Assembly: GCA_022559845.1 (NCBI GenBank)
Contig: CM040125.1
Location: 204,454,102 to 204,518,101 of the forward strand
From: Amorphophallus konjac
Lineage: Eukaryota > Streptophyta > Magnoliopsida > Alismatales > Araceae
Reading direction: 5' to 3'
DNA: 64,000 nucleotides
Shown here: piece by piece, positions 23,638 through 34,696 of the stretch
Position numbering within the stretch: the first letter of the stretch is position 1
Layout: each line of letters begins with the position of its first letter
The notes under the pieces: model-generated
Seen by the model: only the letters and a program-made list of their open reading frames with translations
What the model was told of the DNA's origin: nothing
Database searches by the model: none
Made by a program: the position numbers and the translations under genes

Positions 23638-24593
23638 CACTCAAACGAGTTAAGGAACTAGCATTATAACCATGCGCATGAATAAAAGTAATAGAATGGA
23701 TATCACATTCTTGCATAAAATAAAGATACCTTGCAAATCCATGGAGCGGAAACCACCGTCCTGAAGCGATCTGGACCAGCGAGTTTCGAGTAGCACGAGC
23801 TTTGTATTCCTTACTTGACAGGATAAAAGGGAGAGGATAGCAAAGAGTAGAGATTCCTTGACACGAAAGAGTGGCAGACACCACACTTGATGAAGAAGGA
23901 TCAGAAGAAGAGAGGTGAGGGCTAGAACTCTCTCATTAGGGCGTAGAAACCCTGATAACAAGGAACAACATACAAGAGAATCAAAAATTAACTGGGATTA
24001 AGGCAGACTAAAGCCTCGAAAACAACATGAAAAAGGGCAAGAACCCCAAAAGGGTGAGGAAGAAAGAATAGAAAAATAATGAGATTGCTGCGATAGCGAG
24101 GAAGAAGAGGAGTAATCATCAGATAGAGTCGGAGAAGAATCAAAAATAGATCCCAAAAATTTTCGAGGAGAAGAATCAGATAAGAAGAGTAGATCCTGAA
24201 GCTCCAGAGAAAAAGGGCGAAGTAGGGAAGGACCAAAAAGATTCGGAGACTCCGGGTGAGGAGGAGAAGAGTTGGAAGATATCCCGAAATCAGGATGAAA
24301 GAAGGGCCTAGGCTGAGGCTTAGAGTTGTGAAAATAAGAAAATCCGGAGGATCCAGATGAAAAGGAGAGGAGTGGGGATTCATGGACCCAGGAAGAGAGG
24401 AGAAAACCACAGAAACAGGATTGGAAGAAGGCAAGTACACCACCCAAGGGTGCAACCTGAGCAAGAGAAAGGATGAATGGAAAGAAGGGGAAGGATTGGT
24501 GGCCCCATGAGTGAACAACCAACGGCCCTTGAACTTGCGCCGCCGCCTCTTCTTAGCAGAAATCTCTTGATAATGGACCCACCTTGCGCGGAC
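23638..24593 (-). other. Tat-like element, non-coding segment after its second ORF
   Basis: The sequence of the Tat-like element resumes after the TSD. Minus-strand frames at 23988-24522 are Ser/Leu/Pro-rich low-complexity translations of a purine-rich + strand (gaagaag, gaggag words). I do not support a protein here. Confidence 0.5.
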
Positions 24594-25781
24594 TCAGTGC
24601 GTTGGGCTTCTTGGCTTGCAATATCTCTTTAAGTAATGGGCCCATCTGGCAGACAACCTAGCCCGGTTATGAATATGCATCCTCATTGGGGTGGTGGCCC
24701 CTAGACACCCGGTGCTAACCACATGTGGACACTCTTGGACAAGTAACTCCTCATAACGATGAAGAACAAGATTCCATGGAGTTTTATCACTTGGCACCAG
24801 GATCTTAAGATTCGGCAACTCCACTTGGTGGTCAGCCATGAAGCATAACTCCCTTGACAGATGAGCAGAATCAAACTGAGGGAGAGTAATACCCGGCGTT
24901 GACTTGGCCGACTTATTGATAAACTGAAGGAGATTGCATAAGAAGTACAGAATGTCCTTGGAAAATGCTGAAAATACGGCAAACTGCCCCTTGAGCATGA
25001 AATTCATCAAACTCTTGGCAGCCATATGAGTTAGCATGACACGGGTGGAGAACCCCTCTTGACCAGTTATCTGTATAGCAACAAAGTGAGAAGTAATGAC
25101 AACATCAATAGTGGACCTCTAGATGAGCAAAGAGATTGCTACCGATCTCGCCTGAGAAAAAACTGGCACCAATGCAAGGGAACTCTTCTTGACAACTGTC
25201 ATGGGAAGTGTAGGCTCAATATTCCCCAAATAACCAAAGACGAGGACACGAATTAGCATGCGGTAGATGTAATCCTGAATCTTGAAATGCACAATCGGCA
25301 CCAAATTATCCTTACTCGGCTCACTCTCTCCCTGGGAACCAGACCCAAGGGGCACCATAGGCAGCACACACCCACTCCGTGGGGTGGAAGTGGATGGAGT
25401 GGAGGTGGTAGGTTTGGAAGGTATGCCTTCTTGCGGTGGAGATATAACGGGCTCAGGTGTAAGCGAGGGTGAAGGCAAAGACGAAGGTGGAGGTGGGGGT
25501 AAATGCGAAGGTGGAGATGTAACCTGCTCAGGCTCGGGCGAGGAGAATGAAGGTGGAGATGATGGCAGAGATGATGGTGACACAGGCAACGAGGATGGTG
25601 ATGGAAGCGGTGGTGACGAAGGTGGCGAAGATGGCGAAGGCGGTGAAGATGGTAATAGAGGGGTAGACAATAAGGAGGGTAACAAAGGTGGTGATGTGGA
25701 CAATGGGGGTAATGAAGATGATGTAGGTAATGGAGAGGATGAAGGGGAGGACAGTGCCGCCCATCGTCGACGTATCGACAT
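24594..25781 (-). pseudogene. Unidentified second ORF of the Tat-like element, one in-frame stop
   Basis: A single frame of about 395 codons on the - strand with one internal TAG at 25119-25121. The N-terminal 120 residues are Ser/Pro-rich low complexity. The rest looks like a folded domain: VHFKIQDYIYRMLIRVLVFG, then KSLMNFMLKGQFAVFSAFSK and an Asp/Pro/Trp-containing segment near the end. It lies where pol would be expected after gag. I see no protease, RT or integrase motif. It may be the kind of uncharacterised ORF carried by large non-autonomous plant retroelements. The + strand mirror (Gly/Asp/Glu-rich, 25282-25881) is an artefact. Confidence 0.5.
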
Positions 25782-26104
25782 GACACGCCAAGTGGCGTTC
25801 AGAGCGGAAGCGGTGGTGGCAATGGGAGTGGAAAGAGGAAGGGAGGCGCTTGGGTTTATGGAGGCATCGGAGACGGCGTAAGAGATGATTTAGGCAGTGG
25901 TGCAGGTGATGAGGTAGGTGATGGAACGGGCGGTGGTAGCGGGTTAGGCCATGGAATGGGTGATGGACCAAGTGAGGGAATGGGTAATGAAGTACGCGAC
26001 GGGGTAGATAACAGAGCAGCTATAGCGCCAGATAAGGAGTCACAGGGGTGCCCCTGGTCTTGTAGAGATGGAGACGGCTACTTGGGCGGTGCTTGCGACT
26101 GCTG

Positions 26105-26704
26105 CTACCTACTGCGAAGATATAAGACAACTTTATGAATCGCAGACCAACCAATCCTTTTCTTGTCTTCCAGGTCATAAACATAATCCCAGAACACGGG
26201 GCAATCCTTGACCAAATTCCCCTGCTGATGATGATATTCACAAAACTGAAGAAAATTCCCAACTGCGGGTCGGCAAGACATAACCTGAGGGAGCTGCAAC
26301 GTGTGGGTGGCCATCAAAGCCCGAAAAATATCGATAAAACAGTCCGGCAATGGAGGATAAGGAGCCCGCTTCGACAAGGTGAGTGTCGAGGATTGTGGGA
26401 AGGCAATGGAGAAGGTTGTGGAGAGGGAAGTAGAGGTTGTGTAGGCAAGGGTGCATGGTGACTAGCGTAGGGATTAGACGAAGGTGCATGGGAAGCGGAA
26501 TGAGGAGGTATATAGTGGACGGCATCCACCTGCTCGGGGTTTGGCATTCCCTTGACGGGGGGTGGAGACACATGCAGGTATGCAGAGGGCTGACCATGCA
26601 TGGCAGAAGACTGACTCATGGAGGATTGATATGTGAAGGCGTATGGATTTGTGGAGGGTGGACTCACGGAGGGATATGTGGCGGAAGGTTGACCTGTAGA
26701 GGGC
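26105..26704 (-). pseudogene. gag: C-terminal part of the Tat-like Gag, with Tat-type zinc knuckle
   Basis: Continuation of the Gag interrupted at 38799 by the chromovirus. A Ser/Pro/Tyr/His-rich linker is followed, in another frame, by a knuckle at 26201-26242 (FCEYHHQQGNLVKDC). This matches the YCxYHxxxGHxTxxC form typical of Tat elements except for N in place of the second His. The frame change near 26380-26460 and the altered knuckle mark it as decayed. Confidence 0.6.
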
Positions 26705-27919
26705 GAGTATGTCACGCCCTGAGCGCGGAAGATACCCGGGTCGTGGCCAGCTTATATAGAACCATTCAATCAGAGCAGTATATATATATTTTTGACAAAA
26801 GACAGAGTGCGCAAAAGACTAAATAATGACTAAGATTTAATTTCTAAACGATACCAACCGTCCAAGATAACAAATTCTTACACTTAACCAATTGATGATA
26901 ATTCTCATCCATAACATACATTATTCATATCCAACTACTAGGCTACGAGCCTTAACAAGTTTCAATCGACTAGACCAGTCATAACTAAAGATACAAGGTA
27001 AGACTTAAAACACAAAGGACACGACTAATTGGTAGTAGATGATCGGTGACTCTAGCACTTTTCACTCAGTCTCATTCCCATCTAGGTGAGGGTCGCTATC
27101 CAGATAACCTGAAAAATGTTAGGAAGTAACTGGATGAGCGAATCGCTCAGTCGGAATTACATCTCAAGTTTGAGCAATCTTTAAGTGATTTACGTGTTAC
27201 ATGTAATGCCGGTATAGCTATGCATGATGAGCAAGTAAGAAAATCAGGTATACAAGTATATCTATGCATGATGAATAAGTAGGAGATCAAGAACTGTATG
27301 GAGAGAGTATCACATGATTTCAAGCATTCGACAAATAGGATATCAAGAAATAATTAGATGTTGATGCCACTTTTTAGGCAAGCAAGAACTCATGTACAAG
27401 CAAGTCAGAATCATGTTCAAGCATGTAAAATTTGTGTTCAAGCAAGTAATATCAAGTATGTGTCACTCGAATTGGCTATTTCAATCTAGCAAGTACCTTG
27501 CCCTTTTTAGGGCCACGCAAGTCAAGTATTGCCCATTCTAGGCCACGCAAGTCAAGTCAAGCAAGTAGAGAGAGTACGTGTGGAATGTCTCAAGTCAAGC
27601 AAGTCAAGCAATTACTTCGGTACAATGCTTAAACATCATGGTCAATAAACTCTCATGGGCACAAGTACCTTCGGGTGCTCCTCCTAGGACCAGATCGGGC
27701 CCTATATGCACATCATTTCCATGTATTTCTTTTGACATCCACTCTCATTTATAGCCAATATGAAATTTCAAGGGTTGACCATTGTAAGAACATAAGATAG
27801 ATTGTCATGGAATGGAGTTCGAAGGCATATATCATGCAAGAGATGAACTAAGGTTATGTTGGTATGAACCATGAGACAATTTAGGAATCAGAACGGAATT
27901 GGCAAGTAACAGGTTGCCT

Positions 27920-28740
27920 CATTGAATTGGCACCTGGGGGTTACCCAGTCTTTCATGCTTTCAGGAAATGGCGCCTGGTGGTCAGACAGTCTCTCAGGGA
28001 ATTGGCGCCTGGGGGTCAGGCTATCTTTTATCAAATTGGCGCCTGGGGGTTGCCTTGTCTTTCAAATTTATATAGATATGAAAATGGCACCACTGCAGAG
28101 AGTCTCTATTTAAAGGACGACTCTCTGGAGGGTCACTATTCATGAAATTGGTGCCCCTGGCTAGGGCGCCAATTCATTTGGCCCCTATTTACACCAGGCA
28201 GGTACATTTAGGACTTATGACACTATTCATAATGTAGAAGTTTCACAAAATCAGGAACCAGGGATATGGATAGATAGAGAAAATTATCGGGAGTTCAAAA
28301 CTATGTTCATGTAGAATTGTTAGGTTTTAGTTCCATAGATATTAATTTTCCAACGTGGTGTATATAATTATTGGGAAAAGGAATTGGCGCCTCCCCAGGG
28401 GGTCTTCATTTAAATGATGACCCTCTGGAGGGTCATCAATTGAAGTAAATGGTACCCTGGTCAGGGGCGCCTATTCAGTTGGGTCATGCACTATTCACAA
28501 TCCAAAAGTTTCTTGGAATTAGGAAGTAAAGACATGTATGGGTAGAGAAAAATGCCAGGATCACAGAAACATATTCAAGCGAGAATTTTATGGTTTAGTT
28601 CAATAGATATAGATTTTTGAATGTGTTGATTATTAATTGCTGAAAATGAATTGATGACACTGTATAGTGTCTTCAATTAAATGGCGCCCGGGACAGGGGC
28701 GCCCCTTCAGGAAATGGCGCCTTGGTCAGGGGCGCCCTTT
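27920..28740 (-). repeat. Array of GGCGCC hairpin units in Gypsy A LTR
   Basis: At least nine units of the form (a)at(t)ggcgcc...g(g)ggcgcc. Examples are an 11-bp stem with one mismatch at 28146-28174 and a 22-of-24-base palindrome of tgatgaccctc/gagggtcatca at 28415-28438. The corresponding zone in the right LTR is 35895-36060 plus 36840-37440, where the first example is a perfect 11-bp stem (36843-36853/36861-36871). Confidence 0.8.
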
Positions 28741-29513
28741 ACCGAGGGCTGGACTTTATGGGTTTTTAAAACATGTATGTATCTCTTGTAAAACAGGTTA
28801 TATACTAGGGCTAAAAATGATTATTTGAGGCTGTAAAAACTAGTATGACATGATATATTCGAATCCCGAAAGATCAGTATAACAGACTATGTAGAAAACT
28901 TGGTGTGACAGGCTATAGTTGTTCTACTTAAAAACCCGTGTAACATGCTATAGAGTATGGTCTACTTAAAACCCGTGTAACATGCTATAGAGTATGGAAC
29001 AGGCTGCATAGCATGATAGATGGATATACTAGCATGTTAAGTTATCCTATTTTAGTTACAGGTTTGGCTAGATCTTGAGAACACCTAGATTTTTGACTTG
29101 AATACGTAGAAGGGATAATAAAAAAACCAAGCTTCTCTGCAAGGCTCCAACAGCAGGAAGAAGAACGTAGGATGGAGATCCCCCTTCACGTATGTTCCTG
29201 GAAGGACCTTCTTTTGCAGGTGGAGACGAAACATATGTCGGCAATCACCTTCTAACCTTAGAAGGTTGGGTATAATATAGCGAAGAAAAAACATAAGGGT
29301 CCATTGCCAGGGAAAAAGAAGCAATTAATGCTTCAATTGGTTGTCGGGTAAAAGGGTACGTTGCCTGCAAAAAGAAGCTATTCATGTTTACTTCTGGAAG
29401 GATGACATAATGGCATTCGGTTTGGCAGGTTGCTGGCAAGGAAATGGTGCCCTCCCATGTAGTCTCTGTTTAGGGAAATAGCGCCCATGCATGTGGGCGT
29501 TACAGCCTTTGGT

Positions 29514-29621
<108 letters not shown>

Positions 29622-30129
29622 CCATAAAGGAAATGGCGCCTGGGGTTAGGGTGTCCCATTGGGAATAGCGCGCAGGTCAGGGGCGCTATTTCCTCCTGTC
29701 CACTATTCCTATTCCGAGCCATGCCGGGTGTGTTTCCTGTTCAGTGCCATGCTGGGTATTAAGATGTATTATTCTATAGGTGTGTTTCCTTTTCGTGCCA
29801 TGCTGGGTATTAAAAGATGTTATTATATATGTATATGTAAGTGATTGGTTGGTAAAGAGAGATATATGTATACTGTGGGCTTTCATATTGTGGGTTGTGG
29901 CCCTGTGGCTTGAGAAATTGACGCCCTTGTGTAGAGGCCCTATTTCAGGTGAATAGTCTTTTTGGAATAGGAAGCCCCAATATGTATGATGGCTTTAATT
30001 ATTGCATGTTTATGTAATGGCCCTCATTTGATATTCTACTTTTATTTTGGCCTTCTTATAGAGTTATCTAAAATTTTATTTACTTGGGAAAAAGTCTATT
30101 TCCTTATCATTTTTATCCGGGGTGCTACA

Positions 30130-30143
30130 CCTTCCCCCACTTA
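30130..30143 (-). other. Polypurine tract of Gypsy element A
   Basis: On the - strand AGTGGGGGAAGG directly precedes the LTR start TGTAGCACC. Element B has an equivalent tract at 55555-55568. Confidence 0.85.
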
Positions 30144-30220
30144 AAAGAATTTAGTCCCCAAATTCAATTGCATATATGGAGACCGGGAGGGTGAGAAACA
30201 CTTACAGACTAGAATAATTC

Positions 30221-33200
30221 TTAAAATCTCTTTCTCATAGACTCTTCGATTTCCCATGTAGCTTCTTGTTCTAAGCATCGATCCCATTGAATTTTCACCA
30301 TAGGGATAGTCTTGCTTCTCAAAACTCAGACTTCTCGGTCGAGGATCTTCATCAGCTTCTGCTTATAGGTAAGGTCCTTCTGTATCACCAAGTTAGTGTG
30401 GTCGATGACGTGGAGAGGATCGTGCACATACTTCTTTAGCATAGAAATATGGAATACATTGTGCACCTCTGATTGTTGTTGAGGCAAGGCAATGCGGTAA
30501 GCTACCTCACCCACTCTCTCCAATACCTTGAATGGACCAATGAATCTTGGTGTAAGTTTGCCCTTAACACCGAATCTTCTAATACCTCGGCTGGGAGATA
30601 CCTTGGGAAAAATATGGTCTCTAACTTGGAATTCCATATCTCTTCTCCTGTTGTCAGCATATGACTTCTGCCTGGACTGTGCTATCTTTAGCCTTTCCCA
30701 AATGAGGTGTATATTCTCAGTTGAATCTCTCACCATATATGGGCCTAGAATTTGCTTTTCATCGACTTCATCCTAGCATATTGGAGATCGACAACTTCAG
30801 CCATAGCGTGCCTCGAAAGATGCTATCTGGATACTAGCTTGATAACTATTATTATATACAAATTCAGCCAGGGGTAAGTGGTCATGCCAACTACCACCGA
30901 AATCTATAATGCAGGCCCTTAACATGTCTTCAACAACTTGATTTGTCCTTTCTGTCTGTCCATCTGTCTGAGGATGGAAAGCAGTGCTGAAGTTGAGTTT
31001 CGTCCCCAGAGAGTGTTGTAGACTCCTCCAGAAATGAGAGGTGAAGTGTGGGTCTCGGTCGGATACGATCGCCACGGGAACTCCATGCAATCTAACCATC
31101 TCCTTGATATACAAGGCAGTAAGGACATCAACCGACCATCGACTTTTGATAGGCAAGAAATGAGCCGATTTAGTTAGGCGGTCGATAATTACCCAAATTC
31201 CATCATGTCCACCTCTAGTCTTGGGCAAGCCCATAATAAAATCCATGCCAATGTCTTCCCACTTCCACTTGGGAATATCTAGTGGATGCAGCTTTCTGGC
31301 GGGTTTTTGATGTTCCGCCTTCACTTGTTGACATGTCAGGCAGCGAGATACGAAGTTCGCTACCTCCCTTTTCATATTAGGCCACCAGAAAGTTCGTTTC
31401 AAGTCTTGGTACATCTTAGTGGCTCCAGGGTGGATCGTGTACCTCGATCGATGAGCTTCATCAAGAACCTTCTTTTTCAACTCGGGACAGTCGGGTACAC
31501 ATGTCCGTTCATGAAATAACAATTTACCATCGGGTGCCAGCTTGAAATCAAGTCTCTCATCCAGCTTACCTTTTATCTCCACTAGTGCGGCATCTTCTTC
31601 TTGTAGCTTCTTAATTTCAAGTAGCAAATCTGGATGTAGACTCATATGGGATAGAGTGATACACTTGTTCGTCTTATACGTGCTTATATTGAGTTCTGAT
31701 AATTTTTCCAGCAACCTCCATTCTTGTATCATATAGTTGGCAAAAATTGCTCTCGGCTTTCGACTAAGGGCATCAGCTATTGAATTACCCTTACCGAGAT
31801 GATATTGTATAGTGAAGTCAAAATCCTTGATATATTCGAGCCATCGCCTTTGCTACATATTTAGCTCCTTTTGGGAGAATAAATACTTGAGGCTTTTGTG
31901 ATTGGAGTATACTATGAATTATCCTCCATAGAGGTAGTGTCTCCAGATCTTCAAAGCAAATACCACCGCGGCCAGCTCTAAGTCATGCACCGGGTAGTTC
32001 TCTTCATGTTTCTTTAATTGTTGGGAAGAGTACGCAATCACCCTTCCATTTTACATCAATACACACCCTAGGCCAATACCAGAAGCATCGGTATATACAT
32101 CGTACTTCTCTCTTTCAATTGGCAATGATAGGACTGGAGCAGTGGTCAAGAGATCTTTCAAAGCTTGGAAACTCTTCTCACAGTCTTCCTTCCACTCATA
32201 AGGTATTTCCTTGCGAGTCAATCAGGTGAGAGGAACAACAATTCTTGAGAAGTCCTTGATGAAACGCCGGTAATAACCAGCTAGCCCCAAGAAACTTCGA
32301 ATCTCCGTTGCATTTGTTTGCCGCTCCTAATTCTTCACGGCTTCGACCTTTGATGGGTCCACGAAAATTCCGTTCTTTGAAATTATATGGCCCAAGAAGG
32401 ATACTTCCTCAAGCCAGAACTTGCACTTGCTGAATTTGGCATATAATTTTTTTTCCCTCAATATCTGCAACACCTTCTTAAGATGTTCTTCATGGTCTTC
32501 TTCAGACTTTGAATAAATTAAAATATTATCGATAAAGACCACAATGAACTGGTATAAGTGAGTCCTGAATATGCTGTTCATTAACTGCATAAAAGCTGCG
32601 GTGGCATTTGTCAGTCCGAAAGGTATAGCAGTAAATTCGTAATGCCCATACCTGCTTCGGAATGTAATTTTATGAATGTCTTCTTCTTTGATCTTCAGTT
32701 GGTGATAACCAGATCGAAGATCAATCTTGGAGAAATATTTAGCTCCAGATATTTGGTCGAACAATTCATCAATCCTTGGCAGTGGGTGCTTGTTCTTGAT
32801 TGTAAGGTGGTTTAACTGCCGATAGTCGATATACAGACGCTCCCCATGGGGAGGTGCTTGGCCGGATGAAACCCTTGTTTAATAGCTACATTAGTTGTTC
32901 CTTTATCTCTTTCAGCTCAGCAGGAGACATTCTGTAAGGTGCCTTGGGAATAGGTCCAGCACTAGGGACAAGGTCGATGGTGAACGACACCTCCCGCTCC
33001 TGGGGTAAGCCGGGTAATTCTTCTGGAAAAACGTCAGAAAAATCCCAAACTACACGGATGTCTTCAAGCTTAGACTCCTCGATGTCCGTGGTAGTTACAT
33101 ATGCAATGAAAGCCATACATCCTTTGCTTATAAGTTTACTAGCTCGGAGGGCTGATATAAGAGGTGATCTAGCTCGAGGGCTAATTTACACCAGTTCTGG

Positions 33201-34523
33201 ATAATCCACAAAAGTTATCTTGCCATTCCGACAATCTACAGTTGCTTGGTATGTGGATAACCAATCAGCACCTAGAATGACATCATACACTTCCATATCT
33301 AGGCAAATTAGGTCGGCAAACAGATTATTTCCTTTAACCATAATCTCACAGTTTGGGTAATGATGTGTGAGGTCGGCCTTGCTCCCGATAGGTGTAGATA
33401 TGACTAAGTCTAACCATTTAGGCTCCTTAGTAAATGCAGTAGCAAAGTTCTTGGAAATAAATGAATGTGTTGCCCCAGTATCAAATAAAACTTTAGCAGT
33501 CTTAGAGCAAATGATTAGTGTACCTTCCACGATTCCTCCTTCCATTGGTTCCGTCTCTTGGAGAGCTTGCAGACGACCTTGCTTCTTTGCCCGGAGCTTC
33601 TCATCTTTAATGGCTTGCTCGTTCATCAGTGGGCAATTAGGGATCCGATGTTCTCGGCTTCCACATCGGAGACAAGCCCCTAGCTTCCTCCAGCATTCCT
33701 CGGTCCTATGACCAGCTTTGTCACAGTACTTACAAACTTCCTTGGAAGGTGTGGTGGTGGAGAATGGCTTGACATTCTTTTGGAATTTCGTTCCTTTGGA
33801 GGACTCCCCTCCGCTGTAGTACCGCTTCTTGTTGAATGATGCTTTAAAATTTCTCGGGCTTGTGACAGGTTCCTTCTTGTCCCTTCCTCGGATCCTCTCT
33901 GATAATTCAGTGGCTTCCTCGAGCAACTGCGCACGCCGAACCATTTCCGAATAGACTTGGATGTCCATCAGTGCAAGTTGTGTAATATAATGGGGCCGAA
34001 GCCCGTTGAGGAACCTTTTAGGCTTCATCTTCTCCTTACACACCAAGTGGGGTGTATACCTAGCCAATCTTGAAAACTGGGCCTCATACTCGGCTACTTT
34101 GAAGGTCCTTTGTTTCAATGCAGCAAATTTTGCGGCCTTCTTTTCCTGGATATGGTCGGAGAAGTACTTGTTGTTAAAATGCTCAGCGAATTCATCCCAT
34201 GTGACGTGGTGATCGAGCAATGTTGTTTCCACAGATTCCCACCAACATTGAGCGTCCCGCTCAAGTTGGAATATAGCCAGTAGAACCTTCTCCTCGTCCG
34301 TGCATTACATCACACGGAAAATTCGTTCCATTTCCTTTAACCAATTTTCAGCATCCTCGGGGTCAGACGAACCCATGAACCTTGGTGGGTTCATGTTACG
34401 GAAACCCCTGTGGAGATCACCAGCTCCACGGTTAGCACCGCCTTGCGCCACTTGCTGTAGCACCTGTGTAAGGCCTTGCACGGTGCACTGCATCTCGCGC
34501 CATTGTGCTCTTTCAGCAGCCAT
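30221..34523 (-). pseudogene. gag-pol: Decayed gag-pol of Gypsy element A
   Basis: Frame starts at the ATG at 34523 (MAAERAQWREMQ). Gag is followed by two CCHC knuckles (CKYCDKAGHRTEEC, CLRCGSREHRIPNC) near 33625-33730, protease (VLFDTGATHSF), RT, RNase H, integrase (HHCC, GMDF, VSDRDP, QTERTNQ) and a chromodomain-like tail. Breaks: TAA 34305-34307, TAA 33186-33188, TAG 32886-32888, a deletion of roughly 40 bp near 32840 that removes the RT start around the KDGSMRLC segment kept in element B, several stops between 31750 and 32330, a stop after 30797, and TGA 30326-30328 where element B has CGA. The RT active site reads FIDN instead of FIDD (codon 32525-32527). Non-functional. Confidence 0.9.
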
Positions 34524-34676
34524 GATCCTACGAAAGGGTTTAAGCATAATAAAGATCAGGTTTAATTATAAGGTCGAATGTCATTATAAAACTTAACCCA
34601 TGGCTCTACCCATCTTACCGGGTAAGGTATAAATCTATCCTTGGACTTAGGTTTTACCTAGGAAATTAAAATCATA

Positions 34677-34689
34677 GGCTCTGATACCA
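34677..34689 (-). other. Primer binding site of Gypsy element A
   Basis: Reads TGGTATCAGAGCC on the - strand, 7 nt inside the 5' LTR: complementary to initiator tRNA-Met. Confidence 0.88.
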
Positions 34690-34696
34690 CGAAGGC

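Noticed and set aside
23988..24522. Leu/Ser/Phe-rich frames suggesting a membrane protein
   Set aside because: Two frames of the same purine-rich DNA give similar hydrophobic translations; composition effect.
25282..25881. 199-aa Gly/Asp/Glu-rich open frame on the + strand
   Set aside because: It is the mirror of a Ser/Pro-rich coding stretch on the - strand; repeat composition keeps both strands open.
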